A DNA stretch of 64,000 nucleotides, from contig CALSRA010000010.1 in NCBI GenBank assembly GCA_943788635.1, positions 62,001 to 126,000 on the forward strand. Direction: 5' to 3'. Origin of the DNA: an uncultured Alphaproteobacteria bacterium. GTDB taxonomy: Bacteria; Pseudomonadota; Alphaproteobacteria; UBA8366; GCA-2717185. Below the pieces are notes generated by a model. The model saw only the letters and a program-made list of their open reading frames with translations. It was not told the DNA's origin and searched no databases. Positions 44,292 through 53,391 of this stretch are shown here, in pieces. A program made the translations under genes and the position numbers. Every line of letters begins with the position of its first letter. Position 1 is the stretch's first letter.

Positions 44292-47200
44292 ATGTCAAAC
44301 AAGCCAGTCAAAAGCCTGCTGATGACCCGGCGGTTCCTGCTGCCGCTGTTCGTGACCCAGTTTCTGGGCGCGATGAACGACAATGTGTTCAAGAATGCAC
44401 TTGTGCTCCTGCTGTTGTATCGCATTGCCGACCAGGCTGGCATGAACGGCCAGATCCTGGTCACGGCGGCGGCCGGTGTCTTTATCCTGCCATTCTTCCT
44501 GTTTTCTGCTTCGGCGGGGCAGATTGCGGACAAGTTCGAAAAGTCATCCCTGATCCGCCGTATCAAACTGGCGGAAATCGCCATCATGGGGCTGGCCGGT
44601 TTCGGGCTGTTTGCCGCTGATATCTGGTTTCTGTTCGGCGTGTTGTTTCTGATGGGGACGCAATCGGCATTTTTCGGCCCGCTGAAATACGCAATCCTGC
44701 CGGATCATCTCGCCGAGGATGAACTGATTACCGGCAACGCGCTGATCGAGGCCGGAACCTTCCTCGCCATTCTGACCGGTACCGTCATTGGCGGCCTGCT
44801 TGTTCTCGAAGCGAATGGCATCGCCTATATCACGACGACCGTTCTTGTCCTTGCCATTATCGGGTGGGGCGGCAGTCGCTATATTCCCCATGCGCCACCC
44901 GCCGACCCCACGTTAAAAATGAGCGTCAATTTTCTATCCGAAACCTGGCGGATCGTCGCCCGTTCGGCGCAACAACGTTCGGTATTCCTGTCGACCCTCG
45001 GTATTTCGTGGTTCTGGCTTGTCGGGGCGACGTTCCTGTCGCAATTTCCGGCGCTGGCCCGTGATGTTATTGGCGGCGACGCGACCGTCGTGACGCTGTT
45101 CCTGACCGTTTTCTCGGTCGGCATCGGTCCTTGGGTCTCTTCTGTGTAACCGGCTTTTGAAGGGGCGGATTGACGCGCGCTATGCCCCCCTGGGCGCGCT
45201 CGGAATCTCCCTCTTCATGTTCGATCTATATGCCGCTGTCGGGGGGCTGACGCCATCGGCGACGCTGATCAATGCAGTTGAGTTTTCCACGAACCCGGCG
45301 CATTGGCGAATCCTGATCGACCTGCTGCTGATATCGGTTTCCAGCGGGCTCTATATCGTCCCGCTATACGCAATTCTGCAGGCGCGAAGCGACGATGCGG
45401 AGCGTTCCCGCATGGTTGCCGCCAACAATATTCTGAATGCGCTGTTCATGGTGGGCGGTGCCGCGATTGCCGCCGCTATGCTGGCTGCCGGGGTGTCGAT
45501 CCCCGTGTTGTTTCTGGTTGTCGCCTGCGCCAATCTTTTCGTGGTCATTTATATATGCGGGCTTTTGCCGGATGTCCTTTTGAAGGCCAGCCTCGCCTGG
45601 CTTCTGCGCCGTCTTTATCGGGTGGAAATTCGCGGCTGGGAGAACGTTGAAGCGCTGGGTCCCCGTGCCGTGATTGTCGCAAACCATGTCTCCTTCCTGG
45701 ACGGCGCGCTGTTGGCGGCCTTCCTGCCGGGCGCGCCGACTTTCGCCGTCAACACCCAGATGGCACAACGCTGGTGGCTGAAACCATTTATGGGCCTGTT
45801 CGATGCGTTGCCGGTCGATCCGACCAATCCCCTTGCCATAAAGACGATGGTGAAAGCGGTTGCCGATGGACGGCATTGCGTGATCTTTCCCGAAGGCCGC
45901 ATCACCGAAACCGGCTCCCTGATGAAGGTGCATGAAGGGCCCGGCATGATTGCCGACAAGGCGGATGCGGAAATTCTTCCCGTCCGGATTGACGGCGCGC
46001 AGTACACTCCTTTCTCGCGGATGCGGGGCAAGGTAAGGCTGCGCTGGTTCCCGAAAATCACCCTTACATTTCTGGCGCCGCGCCGGATTGACGTGCCGGC
46101 GGCGATTGCCGGGCGGGAGCGGCGGCAGCAGATCGGATTGAAGCTATATGACGAACTGTCTGATCTGGTCTTCGAAACACGGCCGCAACGCCAGACCCTG
46201 TTCGATGCGCTGGTCGATGCGCGTGGGATTTATGGTCGCCGTGCCGCGATTGCGGAAGATGTTGCCCGTAAACCCATAACCTATAGCCGCCTGATCGCCG
46301 GCGCCCTTGTGTTGGGCCGCAGGCTTGTTGCGGATACGCAGCCCCGCGAACGCATTGGTGTCTTCCTGCCAAATTCGCTTGGTGCGCTGGTGACATTCTT
46401 TGGCTTGCAGGCCTATGGCCGCGTCCCCGCCATGTTGAACTACTCCACCGGTTCGGCCAATCTGCTGGCGTCCTGCAAAGCCGCCCGGCTCAGCCGAATC
46501 ATTATCTCGCGACGGTTTGTCGAACTCGGCAAACTGGAAGGTGCCGTGGCGGTGCTGGAGCAGGACCATCAGTTGATCTGGCTGGAAGACATCCACAGCG
46601 GGATCGGAATCGTGGACAAGGTTCACGGCTTGCTTGCGGGCCGGTTCGCCAGCTGGCGTGCTTCGCCTGCGGCGCCGGATGATGCGGCAGTGGTCCTGTT
46701 CACGTCAGGCTCGGAAGGAACACCCAAAGGGGTCGTCCTGTCGCACGCCAATTTCCTGTCGAATTGTTATCAGCTTGCGGCGCGGGTCGATTTCAACGCC
46801 AGCGACCGGGTGCTGAACGCCCTGCCGATCTTCCATTCCTTCGGCCTGACCGGCGGGTCTGATCCTGCCGGTCTGTGTGTCGGGCGTCCGGACCTTTCTC
46901 TATCCCTCGCCGCTGCACTACCGGATCGTGCCGGCCCTTGGCCTACGACATGAACGCGACCATCCTGTTCGGCACCGACACGTTCTTGGCCGGCTATGCC
47001 CGCGTTGCGCCATGCCTATGACTTTTTACAGCGTCCGGCTATGTCTTCGCCGGCGCGGAAAAGGTCAAGCCCGAGACCCGCCGGGTCTGGTCGGACAAGT
47101 TCGGGCTGCGCATCCTCGAAGGGCTATGGCGCGACCGAAACCGCGCCCGCTACTCGCGGCCAACACCCCGATGCATTTCCGCGCCGGCACCGTCGGGCGC

Positions 47201-47737
47201 CTGCTGCCCGGCATCGACTCGCGCGCCTCGAGCCCGTGCCCGGCGTCGATGCGGGGCGGCAGGCTGTACTGGTCGCGCGGCCCGAACGTGATGCTCGGCT
47301 ATCTCCGTGCGCCGAACGCGCCGGCGGTGCTTCGAAGCACCGTTCCGGCCGGCTGAGTACGACACCGGCGACATCGTTGATATCGACGCCGAGTGGCTTC
47401 GTGACGATCGCCGGGTCGCGCCTGAAGCGTTTCGCCAAGATCGCCGGCGAGATGGTGTCGCTCGCGGCGCCGCGGAGGCATCTGGCCGGCGCAGGTCATG
47501 GCCGGATCACGCCCACGCCGTTGTCGCCCTGCCCGATCGCGCGCAAGGGTGAGCAGACTCGTGCTGGTCACCGACTGCCCGGATGCAGCCGGCTCCGCCC
47601 TGTCCGCCGCTGCCCGTGAGCGAGGCATCGCCGAAATCATGGTGCCGCGAACCGTAAAAGTCGTGGATGCAATACCGGTTTTGGGAACGGGAAAGACGGA
47701 TTATGTCGCCGTACTGACGGCAGCGAGTGGCGATTAG
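44292..47737 (+). pseudogene. LplT-Aas fusion: lysophospholipid flippase and acyl-ACP synthetase/acyltransferase, frameshifted
   Basis: In one restored reading frame this encodes about 1148 residues. An N-terminal MFS domain (LplT-like; FLGAMNDNVFKNALVLLLL) has about twelve helices. A PlsC-type acyltransferase follows with HVSFLD and FPEGRITETG. A C-terminal AMP-binding ligase follows with LFTSGSEGTPKGVVLSHANF. The protein would flip and re-acylate 2-acyl-lysophospholipid. As sequenced, one extra base near 45127-45131 breaks the MFS part, and many indels between about 46850 and 47620 scramble the ligase. AGGAGAAC precedes the ATG. The intact homology on both sides points to sequence errors. 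Confidence 0.85.
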
Positions 47738-47812
47738 CTGAATAGCGTGGCGACGCTTCGCCTTGCACCTGAAACCATCCCAATTCATACTGCCGGCAGG
47801 AGGAGTTTGGAT

Positions 47813-48142
47813 ATGACGGACAGGCGACGACACCACGATATGGGCGGCGTTCCGGAAGCGGATCCGATCCCGCAGGAAGGGCATACTTCGGAGCCTTGGG
47901 AGAAGCGGGTCGATGCGATCAAGGCCCTGCTGTCGGATAACAAGCGGAAACTGCTGACCACCGATGAAATGCGGCGCGGTATCGAGGATCTGGGTGCCGA
48001 CGCCTATGAACGGTACAGCTATTACGAACGGTGGATTGCCTCCGTTACCAACAATATGCTGGAAAAGAAGGTGTTCACCGTCGACGAACTCGGCCGCAAG
48101 ATGGCCGAGATCGAGGCGCGGCAGGACAACAAGCCGTTATGA
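47813..48142 (+). CDS. nitrile hydratase beta subunit N-terminal half (ScnB-like)
   Basis: This 109-residue protein matches only the N-terminal half of nitrile hydratase beta subunits. It starts with a H-D-M-G-G motif (RRHHDMGGVPEADPIP) and continues as a helical segment (SYYERWIASVTNNMLEKKVFTVDELG). In thiocyanate hydrolase and toyocamycin nitrile hydratase the beta chain is likewise split into two polypeptides. The separate C-terminal half follows immediately with an ATGA overlap. AGGAGG precedes the ATG at 47813. Confidence 0.85.
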   Translation: MTDRRRHHDMGGVPEADPIPQEGHTSEPWEKRVDAIKALLSDNKRKLLTTDEMRRGIEDLGADAYERYSYYERWIASVTNNMLEKKVFTVDELGRKMAEIEARQDNKPL

Positions 48143-48441
48143 GCGCGCGCTACAAAGAAGGCGATTCCGTACGCGTACGGACCGCATATCCGCCGGGGCA
48201 TTGCCGTACGCCGTTCTATTGCCGCGGCAAGTCCGGGGTGGTTGTCCGCCATTGCGGTGAATTCCGGAACCCGGAAGAACTGGCTTATGGCGCCTATGAA
48301 GGGCCACTGACGCCGATGTACCGGGTGCGGTTCGAACAAAAGGACCTGTGGCCGGATTATGACGGTTCGGCACGGGATAAATGCGAGATCGAAATTTACG
48401 AGCACTGGCTGGTGCCGGCGGAGGGAGCGGATCATGCATGA
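48139..48441 (+). CDS. nitrile hydratase beta subunit C-terminal half (ScnA-like)
   Basis: This 100-residue protein is the SH3-like C-terminal barrel of nitrile hydratase beta subunits: YKEGDSVRVRTAYPPGHCRTPFYCRGKSG, then YRVRFEQKDLWPDYDGS and EHWLVPAEG. It is encoded separately from the N-terminal half. Its ATG overlaps the preceding TGA, and its stop overlaps the alpha-subunit start by eight bases, so all three chains should be made in fixed ratio. In thiocyanate hydrolase the same gene order, B-A-C, is found. Confidence 0.85.
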   Translation: MSARYKEGDSVRVRTAYPPGHCRTPFYCRGKSGVVVRHCGEFRNPEELAYGAYEGPLTPMYRVRFEQKDLWPDYDGSARDKCEIEIYEHWLVPAEGADHA

Positions 48442-49108
48442 CGACCACGATCATCACGAGCATCACCACGACCATGACCATGGCATGTATGAGGTCGATC
48501 CGCTGCACTATCATCCGCCGCAGCCGGACCTGGAAGATTCGAAACTGACGCATCACCAGATCATGCAGATGGCGGTAGCTGAACTGCTGATCGAAAAAGG
48601 CGTGATCACGGCGGATGAGCTGCGCGCACAGATCGACTTCATGGATTCGATTACGCCGGCGCGGGGCGCGACGCTGGTTGCACGCGCCTGGACCGACCCC
48701 GCATTCAAGGAACGTCTGGTTGCCGATTCCCGAAAAGCCGGGGCGGAAATTGATATGGAGCTCGGGCCGATCCCAATTCTGGTTATGGAAAATACACCGA
48801 CGGTGCATAACCTGATCGTCTGCACCCTGTGTTCGTGTTATCCGAAAATGCTGCTCGGCACACCACCGGACTGGTACAAGTCCCGCAGCTATCGTCGCCG
48901 GGCGATCAGCGAGCCGCGCAAGGTACTGGCCGAATTCGGCACGACGCTCAGCGATGATATTGAATTGCGGGTGCATGACAGCACCGCCGACATGCGCTAC
49001 CTGGTTTTGCCGATGCGGCCGGAAGGCACGGATGGGATGGACGAAGCGGCGCTGGCCAGGCTCGTGACGCGGGACTGTATGGTCGGGGTCGCTGTACCGC
49101 AGTCATGA
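48434..49108 (+). CDS. nitrile hydratase alpha / thiocyanate hydrolase gamma-like subunit, cobalt type
   Basis: This 224-residue catalytic subunit carries the metal site CTLCSC at residues 130-135; Thr131 is the cobalt-type signature (iron enzymes have Ser). The cysteines at 133 and 135 would be oxidised in the mature enzyme. YPKMLLGTPPDWYKSRSYRRRA follows as in the family. The N terminus has nine His in its first 17 residues (MHDDHDHHEHHHDHDHG), unusual and possibly a cobalt store or delivery tail. Whether it hydrates nitriles or hydrolyses thiocyanate cannot be decided. GGAGGGAG precedes the ATG. No separate maturation protein is visible nearby. Confidence 0.9.
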   Translation: MHDDHDHHEHHHDHDHGMYEVDPLHYHPPQPDLEDSKLTHHQIMQMAVAELLIEKGVITADELRAQIDFMDSITPARGATLVARAWTDPAFKERLVADSRKAGAEIDMELGPIPILVMENTPTVHNLIVCTLCSCYPKMLLGTPPDWYKSRSYRRRAISEPRKVLAEFGTTLSDDIELRVHDSTADMRYLVLPMRPEGTDGMDEAALARLVTRDCMVGVAVPQS

Positions 49109-49698
49109 TGGCCCGGATCGCCTGCCTGATTGTCGCCCTGTTTCTGCTCGGTGGCTGCTATGTCCCGGCCGCTTTTGAAGCGGACCTGAACATCGACAAG
49201 AGCGGAAAGTTCGCGTTCCGGTACAAGGGGGACCTTCTTGCGGTAACGCTTTTGCGCAAGCTCAGTTTCGGCGAGGTCACGGATAAGGATCTCAAGGAAC
49301 AGGCGGATGTTTACAAGCGGGACCTTGCCCGGGATACCGGGTTCAAGAAAATCGAACATCTGGAAAGCGCGTTCTATCGGGCCGAGTTTGATCGGCAGGG
49401 CGATATCATGAAGGAAAAGACCTTCAGTTTCGTGCGGTCGAATTCGCAGTTTCTGTCGGTGAAGCTGCGCGGGGACGGGTTGATCGAGCTGTTTGGCAAC
49501 AAGCCGCCGGAACGGCTCGTCAATGCACTGATCGAGCGTGGCTTCGACGTGCGGGGTGTGTTCCGTATTTGGACGAACGCCAAGGTTATCAGCCACAACG
49601 CGCCGCAGTCGCGCGAAGACTCGCCGCAAAAGGTCTATCAGTGGCAGATCAAATCAATGCGCGATACGCCCCCGTCGCTGATTTTGCAGCCGCAATAG
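49105..49698 (+). CDS. uncharacterised lipoprotein
   Basis: This 197-residue protein has a type II signal peptide with lipobox LGGC (Cys18 or so). The mature part is mixed alpha/beta with no family I recognise (FEADLNIDKSGKFAFRYKGDL opens it). Its ATG overlaps the stop of the nitrile hydratase alpha gene by four bases, so it is the fourth gene of that operon. An envelope role linked to the enzyme, for instance in cobalt or substrate supply, is only a guess from context. Confidence 0.7.
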   Translation: MMARIACLIVALFLLGGCYVPAAFEADLNIDKSGKFAFRYKGDLLAVTLLRKLSFGEVTDKDLKEQADVYKRDLARDTGFKKIEHLESAFYRAEFDRQGDIMKEKTFSFVRSNSQFLSVKLRGDGLIELFGNKPPERLVNALIERGFDVRGVFRIWTNAKVISHNAPQSREDSPQKVYQWQIKSMRDTPPSLILQPQ

Positions 49699-49716
49699 AT
49701 TCTCCGTAGCGGTTCG

Positions 49717-50148
49717 ATGACCGGCTATGCCAGCCTATTTGTAACGGCGCTGCTCGCCGCGACACTGATCCCGATATCGTCGGAAGCGGTGCTTGCCGCG
49801 CTCAGTGTGGCGGAAGGGGCCGATGTCGCGCTGTTGATCGCGATTGCCAGTCTGGGCAATACGCTGGGGTCGGTGATCAACTGGCTGCTGGGCCGGTATT
49901 GCCTGCATTGGCAGGGCCGGCGCTGGTTTCCGGTCAAGAAAGAAACGCTGGACCGTGCGGCGGTGCGGTTTGACCGCTACGGAAAATGGTCGCTGCTGTT
50001 TGCCTGGTTGCCGATTGTCGGCGATCCGCTGACCTTTATTGCGGGTGTGCTGCGGGTGAATTTCTGGTTCTTCCTCGCCCTCGTCGGGGCGGGGAAAACG
50101 GTACGATATGTCGCTGTCGCGGCATTTGCAGATGGCGTATTTGGATAG
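49717..50148 (+). CDS. YqaA family (DedA-like/SNARE-associated) membrane protein
   Basis: This 143-residue membrane protein has about four transmembrane segments. It resembles YqaA: ATLIPISSEAVLAAL near the start, LGNTLGSVINWLLGRYC, then DRYGKWSLLFAWLPIVGDPLTFIAGVLRVNF, the last containing the conserved G-D-P. The related DedA and TVP38 proteins move lipids across membranes. The function of this one is unknown. It lies 18 bases after the lipoprotein and is followed by a terminator-like stem before convergent pckA. Confidence 0.82.
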   Translation: MTGYASLFVTALLAATLIPISSEAVLAALSVAEGADVALLIAIASLGNTLGSVINWLLGRYCLHWQGRRWFPVKKETLDRAAVRFDRYGKWSLLFAWLPIVGDPLTFIAGVLRVNFWFFLALVGAGKTVRYVAVAAFADGVFG

Positions 50149-50152
50149 CACA

Positions 50153-50189
50153 TAAAGAAAACCGCCCCGCGCTGTCAGGCGCGAGGCGG
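50153..50189 (-). terminator. rho-independent-type terminator of pckA
   Basis: Arms CCGCCCCGCGC (50162-50172) and GCGCGAGGCGG (50179-50189) pair with one mismatch around a six-base loop. On the minus strand the stem is followed by TTTTCTTT, fitting an intrinsic terminator 30-70 bases past the pckA stop. Confidence 0.75.
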
Positions 50190-50218
50190 AAATTCGTCGT
50201 CGGTGGGTCTGGCTCGAA

Positions 50219-51815
50219 TTACGCGGCCTTGTAGATCCCGACCTTTTTAACGCTTTCTTCGACATAAGGTTCGAACTGCTTGAAGTTCGCCTCGAACCGG
50301 CCCCGCAGGTCGCCGGCGGTTGAATCATATGCCGACTTGTCCTGCCAGGTGTTGCGGGGCTGCAGCACTTCGGTCGGAACGTCGGGGCAGACATCGGGAA
50401 CCAGCAGCCCGAAATTCGGGTCCTGTGTTTCCGCGACCTGTGCGAGCCGACCATCGAGTGCCGCGCGCACCATGGCGCGGGTGTGGGAAATCTTCATCCG
50501 CGCCCCGGTGCCGTAGGAACCGCCCGACCAACCGGTATTCACCAGCCAGCAGCGTGCGCCCGTCTGTGCGATCCGTTCGCCCAGCATCTTGGCGTAGACC
50601 GAAGGGTGTCGCGGCATGAACGGTGCGCCGAAACAGGTCGAGAAAGTCGCCTGCGGTTCGGTGACGCCGCGTTCAGTGCCCGCAACGCGCGCGGTATAGC
50701 CGGACAGAAAGTGATACATCGCCTGATCGGCCGAAAGGCGGCTGATCGGCGGCAGGACGCCGAAAGCATCCGCCGTCAGCATGACCACATTGGCCGGCTG
50801 GCCGCCCTTGCCGCTTTCAACAATGTTGTCGATGAAATCGATCGGATAGGACGCGCGGGAGTTTTCCGCGAGGCTGCCGTCATCGAAGTTGGGCACGCGG
50901 GTGTGCGGGTCCAGTACCACGTTTTCCAGCACGGTGCCGAACCGCTTGGTGGTGGCGTAGATTTCCGGTTCCTGCTCCTGCGACAGGTTGATGACCTTCG
51001 CGTAGCAGCCGCCTTCGAAGTTGAAGACGCCGTTATCGGACCAGCCATGTTCGTCATCGCCGATCAGGCCGCGGGTGCCGTCAGCCGACAGGGTCGTCTT
51101 GCCGGTACCGGACAGGCCGAAGAAGATGCTTGTCGAACCGCTCGGCGCCCTGGTTGGCGGAACAATGCATGGGCAGCACGCCGCGTTCCGGCAGGATGTA
51201 GTTCAAATAGCCGAACACTGATTTCTTGATTTCACCGGCATAGCGCGTGCCGCCAATCAGGACCATCTGGCGATCGAAATTCATCAGGATGAAGGCTTCG
51301 GAGTTGACGCCGTCGGCCTCGCCGGCCGCTTGCATCATTGGCGCATGCATGATCGTCAGATCGGGCACGAAACCCTGGCGTTCGTTTTCCGGGACTTCGA
51401 TGAACATGTTGCGGGCAAACAGGCTGTGCCACGGGCTGTCTGTGATCACGCGGACGGACAGGCGATATCCCTGATCCGCCCCGGCATACAGATCCTGCAC
51501 ATACAGGTCCCGGTTCTGGTAATAGGCCAGCATCTTGGCATGCATGGCATCGAACCGTTCCGGCGCGATGGGCTTGTTGACGGGGCCCCACCAGACATTG
51601 TCATGGCTCGCGGGCGAATCGACGATGAACTTATCGTTGGCCGACCGGCCGGTGTATTTGCCGGTGTTTACCGACAAGGCACCGCCCTGTGAAACCGTGC
51701 CGAGGCCAAGACGGATTGTCGCTTCGTAAAGCGCCTCCGCCCCTAAATTCCACAACGTATTCGCGTTATTCAAAACGCCATGTTTCTCCAGCCCGTATTT
51801 GCTGATATGTGGCAC
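50219..51815 (-). pseudogene. pckA: phosphoenolpyruvate carboxykinase (ATP), one frameshift
   Basis: The gene encodes ATP-dependent PEP carboxykinase, which turns oxaloacetate into phosphoenolpyruvate for gluconeogenesis. The N-terminal part ([50 protein letters not shown]) and the C-terminal part ([12 protein letters not shown] kinase loop, [29 protein letters not shown]) lie in different frames. One extra base near 51141-51150 explains this. The translation start is most likely GTG at 51815 (MPHISKYGLEKHGVL), which has GGAGGA upstream; the frame runs on to 51998 without a better site. The restored length is about 531 residues. A sequencing error is probable. Confidence 0.9.
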
Positions 51816-52001
51816 CGATGGTTCCTCCGAACGGCAGCTGATTGAAAAAAAAACGTCCCAGGCACTCCGACGGGAATGCTGCGGTTCCTTATAACTCCTG
51901 ACAAGAAGAGTCGGGAACACCCCCAAATGGGTGACAAAACGACACTGCGAAAGATTATCGGTCTGAAATGGCGGAGCGCAACCGACCTGCGGTTGCAACG
52001 T

Positions 52002-52754
52002 TTACTTTTCCTGTGTGGCGTCTCGTCGCGCCTTTTTTGCCAGCTTGGCCAGCGTCATACGGGCGCTTTCCGCATCGTAAATTGCGGTGTCAAAAGGCAA
52101 CCGTGCGATCGCACCTTCGGATGCGAGATCAATGCCTTCGGGGTCAATACCGGTCATTCGCCACCCTGTCCCGGGCCGATCCAGAAGGGTGGATGCATAT
52201 AGGTCGATTGCATCGGCATGGTCGGTGTTCATATGGTCAATTATATCGGCTTCGCGCTCTGCCAGTGCCACTGTTGGACGTGGATCAAATAACAGGTCGG
52301 CTGCGGTGACCCAATCGATGCGCCCAAACCCGGCAACCAGATGCGCCCGCTCCACCGTGATTGTGTAAAAGGCGAAGTCGCCGAAACCGGCAAATGCATT
52401 GGCATCGGGATGCCTGGCGAGGTACCGGGCACGCAGCGCAGGGTCGGTCGTGACCGCAGCACGTCCCTGGATCGAGACACGGGGGCCGGTCAGCGGTTCC
52501 GCGTAGCCGGTTGTCCCGTCAATCAACAGCGATACCCGGGAATCCGCCGGGATGTTTTTTGTGTGTTCGGCCAGCCCTGAAATCAGCAAAATTGGGGATG
52601 CATCATATGCTGCCGCCATCATCACCAGTGACGCGTATGGCTCGCCATCGGTGTCGCGCATCCGCGTTGCCAGCGTCGCCCGGTTGGTGGCGCGGATCAG
52701 GTTGCGGGCGGTATCCGCCGGCGAAGGTTTCACTGTCCCGCCGTCAGTCGACAT
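52002..52754 (-). CDS. HugZ-family pyridoxamine 5-phosphate oxidase-like protein
   Basis: This 250-residue protein has a split-barrel PPOX domain (about 15-160; NRATLATRMRDTDGEPYASLV, PRVSIQGRAAV). A DUF2470 domain (about 170-245) has its H-M-N-x-D-H motif in IIDHMNTDHADAIDLYA. This architecture is that of HugZ haem-oxygenase proteins. Haem degradation or binding is plausible but not shown. The gene overlaps the end of the Lrp gene by 11 bases on the same strand, so the two are co-transcribed. Confidence 0.82.
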   Translation of the reverse strand: MSTDGGTVKPSPADTARNLIRATNRATLATRMRDTDGEPYASLVMMAAAYDASPILLISGLAEHTKNIPADSRVSLLIDGTTGYAEPLTGPRVSIQGRAAVTTDPALRARYLARHPDANAFAGFGDFAFYTITVERAHLVAGFGRIDWVTAADLLFDPRPTVALAEREADIIDHMNTDHADAIDLYASTLLDRPGTGWRMTGIDPEGIDLASEGAIARLPFDTAIYDAESARMTLAKLAKKARRDATQEK

Positions 52755-53220
52755 CGATGGGGACGCCGGCTTCCTGTTTCGAGCGGCGAATCGCCAAGGC
52801 TGATTTTACATTGCTGACGTTGGGGGCGGCCGTGAGTTGCGAGGTCAGGAAGCGGTTATAGGTATCCCAGTCATGCGCCACGATTTTCAGCAGGAAATCG
52901 GTTTCTCCCGCCAGCATGTGGCATTCCCGGACTTCCGGCCATCCTTCGACCAGTTTTTCGAACGCGATCAGGTCCGCCTCCGCCTGGCTGACAAGGCCGA
53001 CCTGGGCGAAGATAAGCACGCCGAACCCCAGCATTTCAGGATCGATGTCGGCGTGATACCCGTGGATATATCCGGCTTCTTCCAGTGCACGGACCCGGCG
53101 CAGGCAGGGTGGCGCGGATATGCCCGCTCGCCGGGCAAGCTCGACATTGGTCATGCGGCCGTCTTCCTGCAGATCGCGGAGGATGCGGCGGTCGATACGG
53201 TCGAGTTTGACCTGACTCAT
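52744..53220 (-). CDS. Lrp/AsnC family transcriptional regulator
   Basis: This 158-residue regulator has an N-terminal HTH (LDRIDRRILRDLQEDGRMTNVELARRAGISAPPCLRRVRAL, read in parts) and a C-terminal RAM ligand-binding domain (ECHMLAGETDFLLKIVAHDWDTYNRFL). Such proteins sense amino acids and form octamers. AGGA precedes the ATG by seven bases. An exact palindrome GTAATAATATTAC lies 41 bases upstream. It is co-directional with the HugZ-like gene, which it overlaps. Confidence 0.92.
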   Translation of the reverse strand: MSQVKLDRIDRRILRDLQEDGRMTNVELARRAGISAPPCLRRVRALEEAGYIHGYHADIDPEMLGFGVLIFAQVGLVSQAEADLIAFEKLVEGWPEVRECHMLAGETDFLLKIVAHDWDTYNRFLTSQLTAAPNVSNVKSALAIRRSKQEAGVPIDVD

Positions 53221-53260
53221 TTTATGTCCTGTTACGGAAGGCCGGGGAAAAACTGACTGG

Positions 53261-53273
53261 GTAATAATATTAC
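53261..53273 (-). promoter_or_regulatory. palindrome upstream of the Lrp gene
   Basis: GTAATAATATTAC is a perfect 6-1-6 palindrome, 41 bases upstream of the Lrp ATG. AT-rich palindromes near their own promoters are usual Lrp/AsnC sites. The minus strand here also offers a TAATATTAT -10-like hexamer. Confidence 0.5.
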
Positions 53274-53391
53274 AAAATCGGTCTTGCCACGCAAGCAGGC
53301 CTGCGGTGCCGCCTTGCCCGGATTCAGTGCGACCGGCATATTACGGGTCCATTCATGTTTATGACCGGCCCCGGAAGGGACGCGCTGCCTG

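Noticed and set aside
46877-47619. Several short overlapping frames that could be read as new small genes
   Set aside because: Their translated pieces, joined in order, give the expected C-terminal part of the Aas ligase. They are fragments made by indels.
47813-49108. Firm assignment as thiocyanate hydrolase
   Set aside because: The gene order and split beta chain match it, but three-subunit nitrile hydratases share these traits and the active-site motif alone does not decide.
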